Assembly (NCBI GenBank): GCA_949130495.1
Contig: OX422214.1
Coordinates: 2,898,046 to 2,962,045 of the forward strand
Direction of reading: 5' to 3'
DNA from: Sambucus nigra
Taxonomy: Eukaryota; Streptophyta; Magnoliopsida; Dipsacales; Adoxaceae
DNA length: 64,000 nt
The translations under genes were made by a program, and so were the position numbers. Of the stretch, positions 58,649-64,000 are shown in pieces; the stretch's first letter is position 1; each line of letters begins with the position of its first letter. The notes under the pieces are model-generated. The model saw only the letters and a list, made by a program, of their open reading frames with translations. It did no database searches and was not told the origin of the DNA.

Positions 58649-61626
58649 TGTAATACCCCGTATTTGTGACTATATTTATTTTTGGGATTAATTAATTAAT
58701 TAGCGTATTAATTGGAAATTAATCCGGGTTATAAATACTAATGTGATGCGAGTTGGTATTTGAATATGTGCATATATGATTATATATGTACTTGGTATTA
58801 TAAAAATTTGTCGTGAGATTTATATACGGCATTTTAGAAATTTTGTTGAGACGCGTGGGACCGCCGCGTCACGGTATAATATTTTGATAATAAAAAGTGA
58901 ATTTAAAATCTATAATCCGTATGGTCGTTTTGAGTGCGCCAACGCGTCTGGAAGGGTCGAGATAGTCAGAAAACACTAGCCGGGGGTATAGTTTGGGTCC
59001 CGGGGTATTTTTAGGCCATACCAGTAACTTAAAGGGTATTTTGGTAATTTCACGTTTTGAGGAATTAAAAGTGACGAAAATTTGGTTAATTAAATCTGAT
59101 GTGGATAAGACCCATTAGGCCCATAACCAACCCTTATTAACCTAGAAAGCTACGTAGGTTATCATTTAGTCTCCAACTCTCCCAAAGGAAACCCTAGCCA
59201 CCATAGCCACCTTTGGAAGAAGAAAGCTTAGAGAGGGAGGGAAAGAGGAGGAATTCTGCAGAAAATCTGCAGAAAGAGCTTACAAATCCAACACCAAATC
59301 CGAAATCAAACCAAGGCAAGTGATTTATTCCATTTAAATTTCAGAGAATGCTTCTTCCATGTTAGATTATTCATAAATTTTGTATGTTCTTGGAAGATAA
59401 TGAAAAACCCATAAGATTGGAGTTATTAGTTTAAATTTTGGGATATAGGTTGCATGTAGAATGTTACTGGAAGATTATATTAAGAGAATTATCGACTTTT
59501 GTTATACCAAAAACGGATTCAAGATGAAGTTTATGAATGTTCTTGAGATAAAATCTGGAAACTAGGTTTTTGATGAAGATTGATCCATATGTAGCCTATA
59601 GCTGTTGAAATATTGGTTTGTGGACGTTAGTAATATTGTAGGATTGTTATATGACATTAATATAACGTTATATCTGAGAATCATACGTTAGAAATAAGTT
59701 TTGGGACGTTTTCAAATCTGCAGAACGAAGCAGTCCGTAGCCATACCTGTTCGATCGATCGATCGACATTCATAAGTCGATCGATCGACTAGATCGATCG
59801 ATCGATATTCATAGGTCGATCGATCGACCTTCCCAGAATGAGTGAAATTTTCCTTAATATGATTTTAATGGTGGAAACCCTCGGAGAATATGTTTGGAGA
59901 CCTTATGAATACCCTCAACCTTAAGGAGACCAGTAGGTGTGAATATTATAGTGGACTTTAATTAGAATGCAATTCGGGGAATTATTCTAGGTTATTGAAA
60001 TTCGTTAGAGAGGTAACGTTTGGGGTTAATAGTGCAAAATTGTGTAATTCGATGAAATAAGGCTTAGAGCAGAAGTAAAGACCTTAGGAATTAAGATGTT
60101 ATATTTGGGAATAATCGGAACCTAATAATCTATTATAGATAGGTTTTAAGGATAAGGGACTACGGCGTGAGACGTGTTGGTAATTTAACTTTATATTAAC
60201 GGGAGACTTGAAATATATAAGTTTGGAATAAGGGTATAATGATGTAGAAAATACCTTATTAATATGGTAATATCTAAGATGTCTGAATGCTTAGTATATA
60301 GTTTATGTGTATAACATACCTACCATACTTGCTATCACGGGGGAGGTTTGCGTTCGCTTAGGACCCTCTAATCCTTGTGTGCCTACGGGGGGGATTTAGA
60401 CTGGTACCTTGATGAACATAGATCATAGAAGGACTTATTGTGATATTAATAAGTCTGCATGACCATGGGAGCGTAGGTATGTGCGTGACCCATGTGATGG
60501 TGACTGTGTTCGCCTCCATTATTTGTGATGTTGTTATCGGTAAACTATTCCTGAGAGATTCGGAATATGTGATCCTTATGTACGTGATGTACCGGGATGG
60601 ATAGCAGAGTATGTGTGCACCATAGCTTAGATTGCGGGGTGCTTGTATCGTATATTTATGATGTGAATAATATACATTTAAATTAATGGAAATCCTCATG
60701 TTAATGTTGTAAAAATATTACGGTATTGTTTCGAGATATATAATGAGTTAGCTGATAGTTATATCTATGGCATATTTAGTAACTGAGCTTACGTTAAACC
60801 TCTATTTAATTACGAGCGTTGTTATGATAAATGGAACCGAGTAATATGGGTAGAACCTTTGGCAGTTTAGCTAGTTATGTTGTCAGTTAGCTAGTAATAT
60901 GGGTCGTTATAGATGGGTACTTACGTTAGGAGTGCACAGTTAGTCGAGAGGTGAGAATTTAATGTGAGTGCACGTCCTAACATGTACTTTGCATTTAATG
61001 TTTTAAATGTTTTTAAAGCACTTGCAGGTTTTTAAAATGATTTCCACTTTCGGGCTCTGACCCATTTGCTTTCAAATATATTTTCTTGTAAAACCATTTT
61101 AGGTGCCCAGCCACAAGGACACCAAGCATAGGATTCTCATTCAGGTGACGAGCTGTAGCTGTTTGTGGAAGCTACAGGGATTTGCATGTAGACGCTTCTC
61201 TCATTTGGATTCCAGTCTCAGCATCTATCAGTTGTAGGGCATGTTGCCCAATTCTATTAGACATTTTTACATTTCAGTTTTCAGACTCTGGCATGTATTG
61301 CTCAGTATTCAGTTCTAGTTATTTATTTCAGTTTACTTATCAGTTGTGGGATTTGTATTGAGGAGTTTTTCCTCCGGAGTTCATTTACATTTTGTGATGG
61401 TTATTCGTTTTACTTCAGTATGGTGAATGGTGTTATTTAGTTATTCATTACTCTTGTTGCATGTTAATCAGATTTAATAAAATTTGGCACTTACTTTTTA
61501 AATACTAGGTGGTTAGTAATAATAAAACGTTTTCGACAGTGATGCTATTAACTGAGCCAACTTGGCATTTTGAATTAATTTTATAAAGGAGTAGCTACCC
61601 GGTGTTTAATTAGTCGGGGTGTCACA
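58649..61626 (+). repeat. E4 3' LTR
   Basis: It is the same length as the 5' LTR and nearly identical. Differences include 58665 (T/G), the CCGGCAAC/CCAGTAAC pair near 59023, and one near 61290 (A/G). All landmarks are repeated: upstream motif at 58955, donor-like GC at 59316-59317, (TCGA)n at 59751-59828. Confidence 0.97.
59751..59828. repeat. (TCGA)n palindrome cluster in E4 3' LTR
   Basis: Identical to 51911-51988. Confidence 0.97.
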
Positions 61627-61631
61627 CCATC

Positions 61632-62988
61632 AAGTCAAACCTAAATCACGTTAACTCCTAAAGTCTCCAAATTCGACTCTAAGATGTCCTAGACCCTTAT
61701 AAAACTACAAGACAAAAGTGATGCCTAAACATTTCTTTGAACACCCCTGGACGGAACCCTAGATGAGCCCATTCTGGTCTAGGGTATCGACCAAACTCAA
61801 CTAATACTCTAGGATCCTATATTTACTTCATTTAAGAAGGTTCCTAATTACTAATCCTAAAGAAAAGGGGTTAAAATTTAAAAAGAAAAATTTGGAAAAG
61901 TGCAGGGTTTCCGAATCGATTCGCCCCCTGGCCGAATCGATTCGGTCAGAAAACCTGAGATTCTTCAAAGTTACCGAATCGATTTAGATGGAAACCGAAT
62001 CGATTCGGTTGGAAGGTTTGGGTTTTTGCGTAACTGCCGAATCGATTCGGACCAATCCGAATCGATTCGGTTCACTAGACCTGGGCACTGAACCAAGGCG
62101 AATCGATTCGTCCAGAGGGCCGAATCGATTCTGTCCTGCGATTTTGCCAATATTTGGGTATGGAGTCTTGGACTCCAAATATACTCCCAACCCAAATCTC
62201 CTCAAACCAAACTTATTTATCATCACCAATATATCATCAACACTACTACTGACCACCTTAAACCTCATCAATCATCCCCATCATTTTTGAAGGAATCAAA
62301 GCCCACAAATACATAAGAAAACCCTAAAATAGCTAAACCATAATCAATACATCATTATCATAACAAATCATCTATCTTAAATCACAAATAGCAAGTAGAA
62401 ACTTGCCTTGATTCAGAAATTGCAGATTTTCTCTTAGTAGAAGCAAGAATCCCTCTCCAATCTCCAAATCCCTTTTCTTTCTCTACACTTTTCTTCTTCT
62501 CTCAAGCTCTCTAGGTTTAGGAAATACAATTTGGTGAATAGTGACTCACACGAGACATAAATCGTGCCTTAACCCAAAATCCCAACTCACTTGATAAATT
62601 ATTGCAATAAAATAATACGCAACTACACATTTAAGGGATAATCAGTCAAAAATGCCCAAAACCTCAAAATACAATATGGTACACTAATTGACTATCTCGA
62701 ACGTTCCGGATTCAACTACAGCCTCCAAATTATCATTTGGACATTTTATAATTCAATTAAAGTTCCGGTCTCATTATTAAGCCAAAAATCATTTTAAGTT
62801 CAGATGATATGCTAAAACAGAACATGGCAATATTCACCCATAGTTATGGTATATATATGCAGACTCATAGGGAATATTAACTTTTCTACATTAAATTAGC
62901 ATTCAAATCATAACCCAAACACTATATCTCTAATTACCATACCTAGTAATTAATACAAAATACGTTCTCATAAGCGAGGGTTATTACA
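61632..62988 (-). repeat. E3 5' LTR, outer part
   Basis: It continues the LTR interrupted at 50808. In sense it holds the LTR start (62988), TTCGAGATAGTCA (about 62687-62705), a GA-rich tract (62460-62515), CAAG|GCAAGT (GC at 62406-62405) and the palindrome cluster. Confidence 0.93.
61911..62133. repeat. ATCGAT-palindrome cluster in E3 5' LTR
   Basis: About eight units of (C)CGAATCGATTCG(G). There is one more unit than in the 3' LTR (the extra segment is about 61980-62000). Confidence 0.93.
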
Positions 62989-63115
62989 ACGAGGTAGTCG
63001 GAAAAGAGTGTCTTATTGTTGAAATTGAGTTTCGTGGAATTTTAGAGTTAAAAGGGCTCGAAATTGAGTAAACGAGCCGTTTTTGGGTTTTAAGGGTTAA
63101 AACCCTTTTTCTTTC

Positions 63116-63124
63116 TATATAAAG
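63116..63124 (+). promoter_or_regulatory. TATA box of E6 LTR
   Basis: TATATAAAG is followed at once by a GA-rich leader-like tract. It is the clearest TATA box among the LTRs here. Confidence 0.65.
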
Positions 63125-63600
63125 AGGGCGAGAGGGAGAAAAGAGAAAGAAAAGAAAGAAAAGGGAGAGAAGAGAGAGAGGAGGAGCGAAAAGAGGAGAA
63201 AAGGGGAGGTTCCGGCCAAACTCAACGGGATTCGACTCGGGATCGTCGAATTATATCCACGAGGCAAGTGTTTACTTTCTTTATTTACTTTCGAGCATAA
63301 ATCTCATATCGTAGTTTGGTATTAACAAACCCTAAATATTTTGGGTTTGGTTTTCGTGGATAAAATGGGTTTTCGGGAGTTAAAACGAATAAACCCAATA
63401 ATATTTCAATTCGAGGAACTTAAGATTTAATCGAAATTAGTTGTTGGTTTCGGGTTCTAGGATGTTTAGAACCCTGGTTATATGTGTATATATTGTTGGT
63501 TGATGTTGTAGGCTGCCGGAAGAGGAGACAAAAGCTTGGGAGAAGCTTTAATGGCCGAAACAGTCTTAGAGAAGACGATAAATAGTAGCCAGCATGCTTG

Positions 63601-63634
63601 ACGAATCGATTCGACTTAGGGGCGAATCGATTCG
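63601..63634. repeat. ATCGAT palindromes in E6 LTR
   Basis: Two CGAATCGATTCG units 9 bp apart. Two more start at 63970, the last one cut by the window end. Confidence 0.93.
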
Positions 63635-64000
63635 TCTCTTGGTCAAAAAATGAAAATTGTAGATCTTTTCGATGCGGTCGCGTGGGCACTAACCACGTAT
63701 TTTTTTGATTTTTTTTGTATTTATAGTGATTATTCAACAAAAATCTATTCGAGATCAAAATCGCAAGTTAGAAATTAAGGTTAGAAATTATTGGAGATAA
63801 ATATTAGGGGTTCTCAAATGGATTGTTAGGACCTCTAAAGAATTTGAGGAGATATGAAAACCTTAGGTTTGTAGGAATAAATCCAAGTTATAATTTAAAT
63901 GGAGATTGGATTGATTTTTGGGTATTTTGGAGATTGAAAAAAATCGCCCAAACAGTGCCCCTCGAACAGGCCGAATCGATTCGGGTTTTGGCCGAATCGA

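Larger units (their letters stand above)
50809..61626 (+). mobile_element. E4: young Tekay/Del-like chromovirus nested in the E3 5' LTR
   Basis: Perfect target duplication CCATC (50804-50808 and 61627-61631). Two LTRs of exactly 2978 bp (50809-53786 and 58649-61626) differ, by my reading, at about 13 positions with no indel. Primer site, full gag-pol and polypurine tract are in place. Total length is 10,818 bp. The three in-frame stops in gag-pol make the copy itself inactive although its structure is complete. The C-terminal chromodomain and long LTRs point to the Tekay/Del group. The left flank joins seamlessly to the right flank when compared with 43281-43310 in the E3 3' LTR. Confidence 0.97.
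41938..62988 (-). mobile_element. E3: Tekay/Del-like chromovirus, minus strand, nested in E6
   Basis: Perfect target duplication ACGAG (41933-41937 and 62989-62993). The 3' LTR is 41938-44634 (2697 bp). The 5' LTR is 49447-50808 plus 61632-62988 (about 2719 bp), split by E4. The internal region holds a polypurine tract, gag-pol in one general frame and a primer site. In the parts compared the LTRs differ by only a few percent or less, so insertion is fairly recent but older than E4. Gag-pol is disabled by several stops and at least two frameshifts. Confidence 0.95.
62994..64000 (+). mobile_element. E6 LTR, right part, running off the window
   Basis: After E3 the interrupted sequence resumes with GTAGTCGGAAAAG, so the joined text across the insertion reads GGACGAGGTAGTCGG, a form of the shared upstream motif. 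It is followed by a TATA box (63116-63124), a GA-rich tract (63121-63210), GAG|GCAAGTG (63261-63270) and CGAATCGATTCG palindromes (63601-63634 and 63970-64000). No coding part of E6 is inside the window. Confidence 0.8.

Overview
This window is plant nuclear DNA, probably from a eudicot. The signs are an AT-rich background, Ty3/gypsy chromoviruses with a plant initiator-tRNA-Met primer site, Helitron ends, and debris of plant genes (F-box/FBD/LRR, an AINTEGUMENTA-like AP2 factor, MOB1, a Ufm1-protease-like protein). I see no intact host gene, no rRNA or tRNA gene and no CRISPR array. It reads as repeat-rich, probably heterochromatic sequence.

Layout. 1-6889: decayed sequence with an F-box/FBD pseudogene (3225-3889) and a MITE (6053-6466), ending at a Helitron 3' terminus (6889). 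6890-12698: AT-rich sequence with direct repeats, a 27-nt G tract and an unidentified broken reading frame. 12699-35190: a minus-strand LTR retrotransposon, here called E1. It is interrupted at 19059-31709 by a plus-strand, gag-only element (E2), whose own 5' LTR carries a solo LTR (S, 21962-25012). 35191-40185: fragments of several unrelated host genes on one strand, a degenerate minisatellite and a second Helitron 3' terminus. 40186-41745: repeat debris. 41746 onward: the LTR of a further element (E6), split by minus-strand E3 (41938-62988). The 5' LTR of E3 is in turn split by plus-strand E4 (50809-61626), the youngest and best preserved element. E6 resumes at 62994 and runs off the window.

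The retrotransposons are related chromoviruses; the encoded proteins, long LTRs and C-terminal chromodomain resemble the Tekay/Del clade. E3 and E4 encode Gag, protease, reverse transcriptase, RNase H, integrase and chromodomain in one frame, now broken by stops and frameshifts. E2 keeps only gag. E1 keeps only scraps of gag-pol.

The most interesting signal is a shared plan in the long LTRs of six families that otherwise differ. In element sense each has, where visible: (i) an upstream motif near TCGAGATAGTC; (ii) a GA-rich probable transcription-start region, sometimes with a TATA box; (iii) AGGCAAGT, the consensus of a GC-AG intron donor; (iv) a cluster of ATCGAT-centred palindromes, either CGAATCGATTCG or (TCGA)n; (v) a pyrimidine-rich tract ending AG|GTG; and, just before the gag ATG in E2, E3 and E4, another pyrimidine-AG. 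I infer a leader intron that would remove the palindromes from spliced RNA and keep them in unspliced genomic RNA. This is a hypothesis from sequence comparison alone.
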